DNA of 64,000 nucleotides from an uncultured Xanthomonas sp. (GTDB lineage Bacteria > Pseudomonadota > Gammaproteobacteria > Xanthomonadales > Xanthomonadaceae): positions 19,534-83,533 of the forward strand of contig CALTTS010000014.1 of NCBI GenBank assembly GCA_943912265.1, given 5' to 3'. Of the stretch, positions 51,958 to 60,001 are shown in pieces (position 1 is the first letter of the stretch; each line of letters starts with the position of its first letter). The notes under the pieces were generated by a model. It worked only from the letters and a program-made list of their open reading frames with translations. It searched no databases and was not told the origin of the DNA. The position numbers and the translations under genes are program-made.

Positions 51958-52015
51958 GCGGGCCTGAATCCACCGCCAAGGTGGCCCGCGCGAAAACGCC
52001 GGCCGAGCGTGCGAC

Positions 52016-52042
52016 ATGAGCACTACCACCGCCCACCGCTGA
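52016..52042 (+). CDS. Threonine-rich leader peptide of thrS
   Basis: ATG AGC ACT ACC ACC GCC CAC CGC TGA encodes MSTTTAHR, with three consecutive threonine codons, 22 bases before an intrinsic terminator and 131 bases before thrS. This is the layout of ribosome-mediated attenuation: starved ribosomes would stall on the Thr codons and favour read-through into the threonyl-tRNA synthetase gene. There is no strong ribosome site before the ATG, and the competing antiterminator pairing was not found by eye. Confidence 0.6.
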   Translation: MSTTTAHR

Positions 52043-52063
52043 CCCATGCCGCAGGCCCCGCAC

Positions 52064-52086
52064 AGGCGCCTTCCGGCGCCTTTTTT
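52064..52086 (+). terminator. Attenuator terminator upstream of thrS
   Basis: AGGCGCC TTCC GGCGCCT followed by an uninterrupted T tract (52081-52086, six T). It stands between the leader peptide and thrS on the same strand, so it can only serve as an attenuator. GACCCA at 52041-52046 and TGGGTC at 52088-52093 could pair around it. Confidence 0.8.
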
Positions 52087-52173
52087 GTGGGTCCCTGAAC
52101 AGAGCCCCGCCTTCGCGCGGCTTTCCGAACGCAATCCCGCCGGCCCCGGCCAGGCATCGAGTTCTTCCCCGCC

Positions 52174-54081
52174 ATGATCACCATCACGCTTCCCGACGGC
52201 AGCCGCCGCGAGTTCGAATCCCCCGTCACCGTCATGCAGGTCGCCCAGTCGATCGGTGCCGGCCTGGCCAAGGCCACCGTCGCCGGCGAGGTGGACGGCA
52301 AGCTGGTCGATGCCTGCGACCTGATCGACCACGACGCCACGCTGCGCATCATCACGCCGAAGGACCCGGAGGGCGTGGACATCATCCGCCACTCCTGCGC
52401 GCACCTGGTCGGCCATGCGGTCAAGCAGCTGTACCCGGACGCGAAGATGGTGATCGGCCCGGTCATCGCCGACGGCTTCTACTACGACATCTACAACGAG
52501 CGCCCGTTCACGCCGGAGGACCTGGCCGCGATCGAGCAGCGCATGCGCGAGCTGATCGACCAGGACTACGACGTCGTCAAGAAGGTCACCCCGCGCGCCG
52601 AGGTCATCGAGGTGTTCAAGCAGCGCCACGAGGACTACAAGCTGCGCCTGATCGAGGACATGGGCCCGGACGTCACCCAGATGGGCCTGTACTACCACCA
52701 GGAATACGTGGACATGTGCCGCGGCCCGCACGTGCCGAACACGCGCTTTTTGAAGGCGTTCAAGCTGATGCGCATTTCCGGCGCCTACTGGCGCGGCGAT
52801 GCCGCCAACGAGCAGCTGCAGCGCATCTACGGCACCGCGTGGGCCGACAAGAAGCAGCTGGAGGCCTATGTCCAGCGCATCGAGGAAGCCGAGAAGCGCG
52901 ACCACCGCCGCATCGGCAAGCAGCAGGACCTGTTCCACCTGCAGGAAGAAGGCCCCGGCCTGGTGTTCTGGCATCCCAAGGGCTGGGCGATCTGGCAGGT
53001 GGTCGAGCAGTACATGCGCAAGGTCTACCGCGATTCGGGCTACCAGGAAGTGCGTTGCCCGCAGATCCTCGACGTGTCGCTGTGGAAGAAGTCCGGCCAC
53101 TGGGACAACTACCAGCAGAACATGTTCTTCACCGAGTCGGAGAACCGCACCTACGCGGTCAAGCCGATGAACTGCCCGGGCCACGTGCAGGTGTTCAACT
53201 CCGGCCTGCACAGCTACCGCGACCTGCCGATCCGCTACGGAGAGTTCGGCGCCTGCCACCGCAACGAGCCGTCCGGCGCGCTGCACGGCATCCTGCGCGT
53301 GCGCGGCTTCACCCAGGACGACGGCCACATCTTCTGCACCGAGGACCAGATCGAGGCCGAGGTGACGGCCTTCCACCGGCAGGCGCTGAAGGTCTATTCG
53401 GATTTCGGCTTCGAGGACATCCAGGTCAAGATCGCGCTGCGCCCCGAGTCGCGCCTCGGCGACGATGCCACCTGGGACAAGGCCGAGGGCGCGCTGCGCT
53501 CGGCGCTGAGCCGCAACGGCGTGAGCTGGCAGGAGCTGCCGGGCGAGGGCGCGTTCTACGGCCCGAAGATCGAGTACCACCTCAAGGACGCGATCGGCCG
53601 CACCTGGCAGCTGGGCACCGTGCAGGTGGACTTCCAGATGCCGCAGCGCCTCGGCGCCGAGTACATCGACGAGAACAGCCAGCGCCGCCACCCGGTGATG
53701 CTGCACCGCGCCATCGTCGGTTCGATGGAGCGTTTCATCGGCATCCTCATCGAACACCACGCCGGCGCGTTCCCGGTCTGGCTGGCGCCGCAGCAGGCGG
53801 TGGTGATGAACATCACCGACGCCCAGGCCGATTACGTGGAAGACGTCCGGAAAACCCTTGTGAATCAAGGCTTCCGGGTGGCGGCCGATTTGCGGAATGA
53901 AAAGATCGGCTATAAAATCCGCGAACACACGCTGCAGCGGGTGCCGTATCTGCTGGTCGTAGGCGACCGGGAGAAGGAAAACGGCGCCGTCGCCGTGCGC
54001 ACGCGATCGGGAGAGGATCTGGGGACGATGTCGGTTTCCGCCTTTGCCGAACGCCTGCGCGGCGAGTCGCATTCGGCGTGA
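52174..54081 (+). CDS. thrS: Threonyl-tRNA synthetase
   Basis: A 635-residue class II synthetase attaching threonine to tRNA-Thr. Order: TGS domain (residues 1-60, ITLPDGSRREFESPVTVMQVA), editing domain with HSCAHLVGHAVKQLYPD, catalytic core with the zinc ligands in KPMNCPGHVQVF, GALHGILRVRGFTQDDGHIF and PVMLHRAIVGSMERFIGILIEHH, and a C-terminal anticodon-binding domain (WLAPQQAVVMNITDAQADYVEDV). No strong ribosome site precedes the ATG. It heads the operon thrS-infC-rpmI-rplT-pheS-pheT-ihfA-merR, and its transcription appears to be attenuated through the threonine-rich leader. Confidence 0.98.
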   Translation: MITITLPDGSRREFESPVTVMQVAQSIGAGLAKATVAGEVDGKLVDACDLIDHDATLRIITPKDPEGVDIIRHSCAHLVGHAVKQLYPDAKMVIGPVIADGFYYDIYNERPFTPEDLAAIEQRMRELIDQDYDVVKKVTPRAEVIEVFKQRHEDYKLRLIEDMGPDVTQMGLYYHQEYVDMCRGPHVPNTRFLKAFKLMRISGAYWRGDAANEQLQRIYGTAWADKKQLEAYVQRIEEAEKRDHRRIGKQQDLFHLQEEGPGLVFWHPKGWAIWQVVEQYMRKVYRDSGYQEVRCPQILDVSLWKKSGHWDNYQQNMFFTESENRTYAVKPMNCPGHVQVFNSGLHSYRDLPIRYGEFGACHRNEPSGALHGILRVRGFTQDDGHIFCTEDQIEAEVTAFHRQALKVYSDFGFEDIQVKIALRPESRLGDDATWDKAEGALRSALSRNGVSWQELPGEGAFYGPKIEYHLKDAIGRTWQLGTVQVDFQMPQRLGAEYIDENSQRRHPVMLHRAIVGSMERFIGILIEHHAGAFPVWLAPQQAVVMNITDAQADYVEDVRKTLVNQGFRVAADLRNEKIGYKIREHTLQRVPYLLVVGDREKENGAVAVRTRSGEDLGTMSVSAFAERLRGESHSA

Positions 54082-54144
54082 CGGTTCCGGCCGCCGCGGA
54101 CGATGTCCGTGGCGGCCGGCTCGATTCCCCAGGGAGATTGCGAC

Positions 54145-54669
54145 ATCAGTACCCCCGACAACAAGCAGAACCGCAAGAACCACGAGATCCGCGTGCCGCG
54201 CGTGCGCGTGATCGGCAGCGACGGTGAAATGATCGGCGTGCTCACGCGCGACGAGGCATTGTCCCGCGCCGAGGACGAAGGCCTGGATCTGGTCGAGATC
54301 CAGCCCAATGCGGATCCGCCGGTCTGCAAGATCATGGACTTCGGCAAGTTCAAGTTCGAAATGCAGAAGAAGGCCAACGAGGCCAAGAAGAAGAGCCGGC
54401 AGCAGGAGATCAAGGAACTCAAGTTCCGTCCGGTCACCGACGAGGGCGACTACCAGATCAAGCTGCGCAAGATGCGCGGGTTCCTGGAGGACGGTGACAA
54501 GATCAAGGTCAACATCCGTTTCCGCGGCCGCGAGATGAGCCACCAGGATCTGGGCCGGCAGATGGCGGCGCGGATCGAGGCGGACCTGGGCGAGGACATC
54601 GTCATCGAGTCGCGGCCGCGCCTGGAAGGGCGGCAGATGGTGATGATGATCGCGCCGAAGAAGAAGTGA
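54145..54669 (+). CDS. infC: Translation initiation factor IF-3 with an ATC start codon
   Basis: A 174-residue IF-3 (N-domain RVPRVRVIGSDGEMIGVLTRDEALSRAEDEGLDLVEI; linker KKKSRQQEIKELKFRP; C-domain ending RQMVMMIAPKKK) that keeps ribosomal subunits apart and checks the start codon. No ATG, GTG or TTG gives the right N-terminus: the family begins ISTPDNKQNRKNHEIR here, and an ATC codon lies eight bases after AGGGAG. E. coli infC starts at AUU, and IF-3 discriminates against such codons to regulate itself, so ATC is very likely the real start. The ATG at 54103 would add 14 residues not expected in the family. Confidence 0.92.
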   Translation: MSTPDNKQNRKNHEIRVPRVRVIGSDGEMIGVLTRDEALSRAEDEGLDLVEIQPNADPPVCKIMDFGKFKFEMQKKANEAKKKSRQQEIKELKFRPVTDEGDYQIKLRKMRGFLEDGDKIKVNIRFRGREMSHQDLGRQMAARIEADLGEDIVIESRPRLEGRQMVMMIAPKKK

Positions 54670-54714
54670 TCGTCGCGTCCGGCGCTGCCGGGCGCTGATG
54701 CCGGAACCCGCGAT

Positions 54715-54743
54715 TTGCGGGGATCGCGCCGGGCTGGCATACT
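54715..54743 (+). promoter_or_regulatory. Internal promoter candidate before rpmI
   Basis: TTGCGG (54715-54720), a 17-base spacer and CATACT (54738-54743), 165 bases ahead of rpmI, giving a long structured leader. Confidence 0.5.
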
Positions 54744-54744
54744 G

Positions 54745-54771
54745 TGCGGCCCGGTTTCCCGGGTGGCCGCA
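54745..54771 (+). other. Hairpin in the rpmI-rplT leader
   Basis: TGCGGCC (54745-54751) pairs with GGCCGCA (54765-54771) around an inner CCCGGG-containing loop, at the 5' end of the presumed rpmI transcript. Ribosomal protein L20 controls rpmI-rplT mRNA in E. coli and B. subtilis through leader structures; whether this hairpin acts so is unknown. Confidence 0.35.
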
Positions 54772-54907
54772 TCTGCGGCATCAGGAGGAACGGCCCCGTC
54801 GGACGCGCAAGCGCCGGGCAGGGCCTGCAAGCCGGTCCGGGCAAGGATGGAAAGCGTGGCGCAGGCCACCGCCCCGACCAGTCGAAACCACCATCAAGGA
54901 CATAGCA

Positions 54908-55105
54908 ATGCCCAAGATCAAGACCAACCGGGCGGCGGCGAAGCGTTTCTTCAAGACCGCCTCCGGCAAGTACAAGGCCGGCCACGCCAACCGTAGCCAC
55001 ATCCTCACCAAGAAGGCGACCAAGCGGAAGCGCAACCTGCGGCAGACGAACCACGTCCGCGCCGAGGATGCCGGCCGTCTGGACCGCATGCTGCCGTATC
55101 TCTGA
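54908..55105 (+). CDS. rpmI: 50S ribosomal protein L35
   Basis: The 65-residue basic ribosomal protein L35: MPKIKTNRAAAKRFFKTASGK at the start, the NRSHILTKKATKRKRNLR core and DRMLPYL at the end. AAGGACATAGCA precedes the start. It is 13 bases before rplT. Confidence 0.98.
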   Translation: MPKIKTNRAAAKRFFKTASGKYKAGHANRSHILTKKATKRKRNLRQTNHVRAEDAGRLDRMLPYL

Positions 55106-55118
55106 GGAGGAATAAGTC

Positions 55119-55478
55119 ATGGCACGAGTCAAGCGTGGCGTCCAGGCGCGCCGCCGTCACAAGAAGATCCTGACCCTGGCGAAGGGCTACTACAACGCCC
55201 GCCGCAAGGTGTTCCGCGTCGCCAAGCAGGCGGTCATCAAGGCGCAGCAGTACGCCTACATCGGGCGCAAGCAGAAGAAGCGCAATTTCCGTTCGCTGTG
55301 GATCACCCGCATCAACGCGGCGGCCCGCATCAACGGCCTGAGCTACAGCCGCTTCATGAACGGCCTGCTGAAGGCCGGCATCACCCTGGACCGCAAGGTG
55401 CTGGCGGACATCGCCGTGCACGACGCCGCCGGCTTTGCCGCGCTGGCCGAAAAGGCGAAGGGCGCTCTGGCGGCATAA
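55119..55478 (+). CDS. rplT: 50S ribosomal protein L20
   Basis: The 119-residue L20 protein, needed early in 50S assembly and an autoregulator in several bacteria. MARVKRGVQARRRHKKILTLAKGYYNARRKVFRVAKQAV is the disordered RNA-binding extension, and the globular C-terminal domain has LWITRINAAARINGLSYSRFMNGL. GAGGAGGAATAAGTC gives an excellent ribosome site. Confidence 0.98.
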   Translation: MARVKRGVQARRRHKKILTLAKGYYNARRKVFRVAKQAVIKAQQYAYIGRKQKKRNFRSLWITRINAAARINGLSYSRFMNGLLKAGITLDRKVLADIAVHDAAGFAALAEKAKGALAA

Positions 55479-55538
55479 GTGCGAATCCCGGCGCCGCCCG
55501 CGTCTTGCGCGAGGGCGGCCGAAGGACACATCGCAGAC

Positions 55539-55661
55539 ATGCATGGGGAAGGGCGCGAGTCCTTCCCCATTGCTTTTTGGGCGGTCGTCACTGGCGGCCG
55601 CAGCGCCGGGAGGTCCATCATTCCGGCAGTGGCCACGTCGAGGACGTTCGCAATCCCATGA
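55539..55661 (+). CDS. Possible 40-residue leader ORF overlapping the pheS start
   Basis: ATG at 55539, 12 bases after GAAGGA, opens a frame whose TGA overlaps the pheS ATG (ATGA). It reads through the terminator hairpin and has three Phe codons, at SFPIAFW and RTFAIP, not the Phe run expected of a pheM-like leader. It may be translated to open the hairpin or be chance. Confidence 0.25.
   Translation: MHGEGRESFPIAFWAVVTGGRSAGRSIIPAVATSRTFAIP
55543..55578 (+). terminator. Terminator/attenuator between rplT and pheS
   Basis: A perfect 10-bp stem ATGGGGAAGG / CCTTCCCCAT with an 8-base loop, then TGCTTTTT. Since pheS is codirectional 80 bases on, it should reduce or regulate synthetase transcription relative to ribosomal proteins, as the pheST attenuator does in E. 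coli. Confidence 0.75.
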
Positions 55662-56653
55662 GTGACATCCAATCCCTGACCCGGCAGGCGCTGGACGACA
55701 TCGCCGCCGCGGCTTCGCCCGATGCGCTGGAAGCCCTGCGCGTGGGCCTGCTCGGCAAGAGCGGTGCGATCACGGCGCGGCTGAAGGCGCTCGGCGCGCT
55801 GCCGCCGGACCAGCGCAAGGCGGCCGGCGAGGCCATCAACGTCGCCCGCGATGCGGTGTCCACGGCCTTGAACGAGCGCAGGACGACGCTGGACGCGGCC
55901 GCGCTCGACGCGCGCCTGGCCGGCGAGACCGTGGATGTCACCCTGCCGGGCCGCAACGGCGGGCGCGGCGGCCTGCATCCGGTCTCGCGCACCCTGGAGC
56001 GCATCGTGCAGATCTTCGGCCGCCTCGGCTACGAGCTGTCCGAAGGCCCGGAAATCGAGGACGACTGGCACAACTTCGAGGCGCTGAACTTCCCGCCGCA
56101 CCACCCGGCGCGCGCCATGCACGACACGTTCTACTTCGGCGACGGCCGCCTGCTGCGCACCCACACCTCCGGCGTGCAGGTGCGCTACATGGGCGAGCAC
56201 GCGCCGCCGCTGCGCATGATCGCCGCCGGCAAGGTCTACCGCAGCGACAGCGACCAGACCCACTCGCCGATGTTCCACCAGGTCGAAGGCCTGCTGGTGG
56301 ACGAGCATTCCACCTTCGCCGACCTGAAGGGCACGCTGAGCGAGTTCGTGCGCGCGTTCTTCGAGCAGGATTTCGAGATGCGTTTCCGCCCGAGCTACTT
56401 CCCGTTCGTGGAGCCGGGCGCGGAGGTGGACATCGCCTGGCAGCAGCCGGACGGTTCGATGCGCTGGCTGGAGGTGCTCGGCTGCGGCATGGTCCACCCG
56501 AACGTGCTCAAGGCGGTGGGCATCGACAGCGAGCGCTACACCGGCTTCGCCTTCGGGCTGGGCGTGGAGCGTTTCGCGATGCTGCGCTACGGCGTCAACG
56601 ACCTGCGCGCGTTCTTCGAGAACGACGTGCGCTTCCTGCGCCAGTTCGCCTGA
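55658..56653 (+). CDS. pheS: Phenylalanyl-tRNA synthetase alpha subunit
   Basis: A 331-residue catalytic subunit. An N-terminal coiled coil that binds tRNA (residues 1-90) leads to the class II core: motif 1 region HPVSRTLERIVQIFGRLGYEL, GPEIEDDWHNFEALNFPPHHPAR, motif 2 region RMIAAGKVYRSDSDQTHSPMFHQVEG and motif 3 GFAFGLGVERFAMLRYGVNDLR. It works as an alpha2beta2 tetramer with PheT, encoded 66 bases downstream. Confidence 0.98.
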   Translation: MSDIQSLTRQALDDIAAAASPDALEALRVGLLGKSGAITARLKALGALPPDQRKAAGEAINVARDAVSTALNERRTTLDAAALDARLAGETVDVTLPGRNGGRGGLHPVSRTLERIVQIFGRLGYELSEGPEIEDDWHNFEALNFPPHHPARAMHDTFYFGDGRLLRTHTSGVQVRYMGEHAPPLRMIAAGKVYRSDSDQTHSPMFHQVEGLLVDEHSTFADLKGTLSEFVRAFFEQDFEMRFRPSYFPFVEPGAEVDIAWQQPDGSMRWLEVLGCGMVHPNVLKAVGIDSERYTGFAFGLGVERFAMLRYGVNDLRAFFENDVRFLRQFA

Positions 56654-56719
56654 ACCGGCGCACGTCGCGCCATTCTTCCCGGCGGCGGGCAAGCGCCCGC
56701 CCGTGATGGACACCGAACG

Positions 56720-59095
56720 ATGAAATTCTCCGAAAACTGGCTGCGCAGCCATGTCCCCGTTTCCGCCGGCCGCGACGAGCTGGTCGCCACGCTGACCGCC
56801 ATCGGCCTGGAGGTCGAAGAGGTCACGCCGCTCGGCGATTCGCTGCAGCACGTGGTGGTGGCGCGCATCGTCGAGGCCGAGCGCCACCCGCAGGCCGACC
56901 GCCTGCAGGTGTGCAGGGTCGATGCCGGGCAGGGCGAGCTTGTGCAGATCGTGTGCGGCGCGCCCAACGCGCGCGCCGGGCTGGTCGCGCCGCTGGCGCT
57001 GGTGGGGGCGAAGTTCGGCGATTTCTCGATCAAGGCGGCCAAGCTGCGCGGGGTGGAATCCAACGGCATGCTGTGCTCGGCCAAGGAGCTGGGTCTGGAC
57101 AGCGACGGCTCGGGCCTGTTCGAGCTGCCCGACGACGCGCCGGTGGGCACGCCGCTGGCCGACTACCTCGGCCTGCCCGATGCCAGCATCGAGATCAAGC
57201 TCACGCCCAACCGTGCCGACTGCTTCAGCGTGCGCGGCATCGCCTTCGACGTGGCCGCCGCCTGCGCCGGCGAGGTCAAGCCGTTCGAGGTCGCGCCGGT
57301 GGCGGCGGATTCCGCGCGTGCGCTGGCGGTGGAACTGCATGCCGGCGCCGATGCGCCGCGCTACTGCGGGCGCGTGGTCGAAGGCATCGACCCGTCCGCG
57401 AAGACGCCGCTGTGGATGGCCGAACGCCTGCGCCGCGGCGGCATCCGTCCGGTGTCGCTGCCGGTGGACATCACCCAGTACGTGATGCTCGAACTCGGCC
57501 AGCCGATGCACGCCTTCGATGCCGACACGCTGCACGGCCCGGTCGGCGTGCGCCGCTCGCGCGCCGGCGAAACGCTCAAGCTGCTCGACGGGCGCGAAGC
57601 CACGCTCGACGACGGCTTCCTGACCGTCACCGACGGCGACCGCGCGGTCGCGCTGGCCGGCCTGATGGGCGGCTTCGACACCCGCGTCACCGAGGCCACC
57701 CGCGCGGTGTTCCTCGAGGCGGCGCACTTCGCCCCGGCGGCGATCATGGGCCGGGCGCGCAAGCTCGGTCTGCATACCGACGCCAGCCACCGCTTCGAGC
57801 GCGGCGTCGATCCGGAGCTGCCGGCACTGGCGCTGGAGTACGCGACCGCGTTGCTGTTGCGGCTGGCCGGCGGCCAGGCCGGGCCGGTGACGTCCGCCGA
57901 GCTGCCCGGATTCCTGCCGCGGCCGGCCGCCATCGCGCTGCGCCGCGCGCGTGTGGCGCGAGTGCTCGGCATGAGCATCGACGATGCCGAGATCGCCCGC
58001 ATCCTGCGCGCGCTGGGCATGCAGGTGGAGGCCGTGGCGGACGGCTGGAGCGTGGTGCCGCCGAGCCGCCGCTTCGACGTCGCCATCGAGGAAGACCTGA
58101 TCGAGGAGCTGGCCCGCATCCACGGCTACGACCGCATCCCGACCACGCTGCCCGGCGGCGCCTCACGCATCGCCGAGCCGACCGAGACGCGGCTGGACGA
58201 GGCCACGCTGCGCCGCCAGCTGGTGGCCCGCGAACTGCTGGAAACGATCAACTACGCCTTCGTCGACGCGGCGCTGCTGGCGCAGTGGGGCTTCGACGCG
58301 GCCGGCAACGTGGCGCTGGCCAATCCACTCAGCGCCGAGCTGGCGGTGATGCGGCCGAGTCTGCTGCCCGGTCTGGTGGCCACGCTGGCCCGCAACGCCA
58401 CCCGCCAGGCCGGCCGGGTGCGCCTGTTCGAGCTGGGCCGCGTGTTCGGCCATGCCCCGGGCGAGGCGCCGGTGGAGACGCGCCGGGTGGCCGTGGCCGT
58501 CACCGGCGACGCGCTGGCCGAACAGTGGGGCGTGGCGAACCGCAAGGTCGATTTCCACGACCTCAAGGGCGACCTGGAATCGCTGGCGGCGGCCTCGCGC
58601 GCGGCGCTGGAATTCCGCCCGGCCGCGCCGGCCTGGGCGCATCCGGGCCGCGCCGCCGAGGTGCTGCGTGATGGCGAGCCGATCGGCTGGATCGCCCAGC
58701 TGCATCCGCGCCTGCAGCGCGCGCTGGGCCTGGACGTGGAGGTGTTCGCGTTCGAGCTGGACATCGAGCCGCTGTCCCGGCGCCGCCTGGCGCACGCGGC
58801 CGAGCTGTCGCGCTTCCCGTCGGTGCGCCGCGATCTGGCCATCCTCGTCGCCGAGGACGTGCCCTGGGCGGCCGTGGCCGCGACCGTGAAGGCGGCCGTG
58901 GGCGACCTGCTGCGCGAGGTGGTGCTGTTCGACCGCTACGTCGGCCCGGGGGTCGAAGCCGGTTGCAAGAGTCTGGCTATGGGCTTGATTTTGCAGGACA
59001 ACTCGCGCACTCTGACCGACCCGGATGTCGACACGGCGGTGGCCAGCGCGGTGGAATCGCTGGCCCGCGAGCACGGCGCGCGCATCCGCGGTTGA
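56720..59095 (+). CDS. pheT: Phenylalanyl-tRNA synthetase beta subunit
   Basis: A 791-residue subunit with the usual order: MKFSENWLRSHV start, tRNA-binding EMAP-like domain (VVVARIVEAERHPQADRLQVCRVDAG), B3/B4 editing domain (ADCFSVRGIAFDVAAACAG onward), B5 domain (RRARVARVLGMSIDDAEIARIL), a catalytic-like domain (LIEELARIHGYDRIPTTLP) and a C-terminal ferredoxin-fold anticodon-binding domain (ELSRFPSVRRDLAILV). It hydrolyses mischarged Tyr-tRNA-Phe. Length is normal. Confidence 0.98.
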   Translation: MKFSENWLRSHVPVSAGRDELVATLTAIGLEVEEVTPLGDSLQHVVVARIVEAERHPQADRLQVCRVDAGQGELVQIVCGAPNARAGLVAPLALVGAKFGDFSIKAAKLRGVESNGMLCSAKELGLDSDGSGLFELPDDAPVGTPLADYLGLPDASIEIKLTPNRADCFSVRGIAFDVAAACAGEVKPFEVAPVAADSARALAVELHAGADAPRYCGRVVEGIDPSAKTPLWMAERLRRGGIRPVSLPVDITQYVMLELGQPMHAFDADTLHGPVGVRRSRAGETLKLLDGREATLDDGFLTVTDGDRAVALAGLMGGFDTRVTEATRAVFLEAAHFAPAAIMGRARKLGLHTDASHRFERGVDPELPALALEYATALLLRLAGGQAGPVTSAELPGFLPRPAAIALRRARVARVLGMSIDDAEIARILRALGMQVEAVADGWSVVPPSRRFDVAIEEDLIEELARIHGYDRIPTTLPGGASRIAEPTETRLDEATLRRQLVARELLETINYAFVDAALLAQWGFDAAGNVALANPLSAELAVMRPSLLPGLVATLARNATRQAGRVRLFELGRVFGHAPGEAPVETRRVAVAVTGDALAEQWGVANRKVDFHDLKGDLESLAAASRAALEFRPAAPAWAHPGRAAEVLRDGEPIGWIAQLHPRLQRALGLDVEVFAFELDIEPLSRRRLAHAAELSRFPSVRRDLAILVAEDVPWAAVAATVKAAVGDLLREVVLFDRYVGPGVEAGCKSLAMGLILQDNSRTLTDPDVDTAVASAVESLAREHGARIRG

Positions 59096-59126
59096 GCATT
59101 CGCAGCATCAGGGGACGGACCGACGG

Positions 59127-59429
59127 ATGGCATTGACCAAGGCAGAAATGGCGGAACGCCTGTTCGACGACGTCGGGCTGAACAAGCGCGAGGCCAAGGA
59201 ATTCGTCGACGCGTTCTTCGACGTGCTGCGCGATGCGCTGGTGGGCGGGCACCAGGTGAAGCTGTCCGGTTTCGGCAACTTCGACCTGCGCCGCAAGAAC
59301 CAGCGCCCGGGGCGCAACCCGAAGACCGGCGAGGAGATCCCGATCACCGCGCGTACCGTGGTGACCTTCCGCCCGGGCCAGAAGCTGAAGGAAAAGGTCG
59401 AGGCGCTGCCGGGAGGCGGGCATGCTTGA
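59127..59429 (+). CDS. ihfA: Integration host factor alpha subunit
   Basis: A 100-residue DNA-bending protein of the HU/IHF family: ALTKAEMAERLFDDVGLNKREAKEFVDAFFD, the DNA-wrapping arm KLSGFGNFDLRRKNQRPGRNPKTGEEIPI with the intercalating proline, and VVTFRPGQKLK. The alpha rather than beta chain is indicated by position after pheT, which is conserved in Gammaproteobacteria. Its end overlaps the next gene by eight bases. Confidence 0.97.
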   Translation: MALTKAEMAERLFDDVGLNKREAKEFVDAFFDVLRDALVGGHQVKLSGFGNFDLRRKNQRPGRNPKTGEEIPITARTVVTFRPGQKLKEKVEALPGGGHA

Positions 59430-59778
59430 TCCGGGCAGCAACCGCGAATTGCCGCCGATCCCGGCCAAGCGCTACTTCACCATCGGCGAGGTCAGCGAGC
59501 TGTGCGACGTCAAGCCGCACGTGCTGCGTTACTGGGAAACCGAATTCCCGAGCCTGGAGCCGGCCAAGCGCCGCGGCAACCGCCGCTACTACCAGCGCCA
59601 CGACGTGCTGATGGTGCGCCAGATCCGCAGCCTGCTGTACGAACAGGGCTACACCATCGGCGGTGCGCGCCAGCGCCTGGAAGGCGAGAGCGGCAAGCAG
59701 GAGGCCGCGCTGAGCAACCAGATCATCCGCCAGGTGCGGATGGAGCTGGAGGAAGTGCTGCAGCTGCTCAAGCGCTGA
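59422..59778 (+). CDS. MerR-family transcriptional regulator
   Basis: A 118-residue protein with the winged helix-turn-helix YFTIGEVSELCDVKPHVLRYWETEFPSLEPAKRRGNRRYYQRHDV (residues 18-62) and a short dimerisation helix. It is the small MerR-like protein that follows ihfA in many Gammaproteobacteria; the target is unknown and no effector domain is present. It overlaps ihfA (ATG at 59422, ihfA stop at 59429), so translation is coupled. Confidence 0.92.
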   Translation: MLDPGSNRELPPIPAKRYFTIGEVSELCDVKPHVLRYWETEFPSLEPAKRRGNRRYYQRHDVLMVRQIRSLLYEQGYTIGGARQRLEGESGKQEAALSNQIIRQVRMELEEVLQLLKR

Positions 59779-59788
59779 ACGGTGCGGC

Positions 59789-59818
59789 TGGGCAGCTTCG
59801 CTGCATTGCCGCTATAAT
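59789..59818 (+). promoter_or_regulatory. tRNA-Pro promoter
   Basis: Perfect TATAAT at 59813-59818, 26 bases before the tRNA; TGGGCA at 59789-59794 with an 18-base spacer is the best -35. Confidence 0.65.
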
Positions 59819-59844
59819 CGCCTGCCGCTTCGGCGGAACCCAAC

Positions 59845-59921
59845 CGGGGTATAGCGCAGCCTGGTAGCGCACTTGTCTGGGGGACAAGTGGTCGTCGGTT
59901 CGAATCCGGCTACCCCGACCA
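59845..59921 (+). tRNA. tRNA-Pro (GGG)
   Basis: A 77-base tRNA with encoded CCA. CGGGGTA pairs with TACCCCG, the anticodon stem CTTGT/ACAAG holds the loop CTGGGGG with anticodon GGG. Confidence 0.97.
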
Positions 59922-59924
59922 ATC

Positions 59925-59959
59925 CATGCAGAAGCCCGCCGCGTGCGGGCTTCTGCATG
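59925..59959 (+). terminator. Long hairpin after tRNA-Pro
   Basis: A perfect 15-bp stem CATGCAGAAGCCCGC / GCGGGCTTCTGCATG with a 5-base loop, four bases past the tRNA CCA. There is no T tract, so it may terminate weakly or act in 3'-end processing. Confidence 0.55.
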
Positions 59960-60001
59960 TCCGGCCGGCTCCCGGCCCGATGTGGCCGGAGGAAACCCGC
60001 C

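Noticed and set aside
50623..54543. A 1306-residue open frame on the minus strand across the GH13, lacI and thrS genes
   Set aside because: It is antisense to thrS and out of frame with lacI; the His/Val/Leu/Ala-rich, Arg-rich composition is what GC-rich DNA gives in the mirror frame. lacI, thrS and infC explain the region.
55539..55661. A classical pheM-type Phe-run leader
   Set aside because: Only scattered Phe codons occur, so I list the frame as a low-confidence ORF and not as a Phe attenuator.
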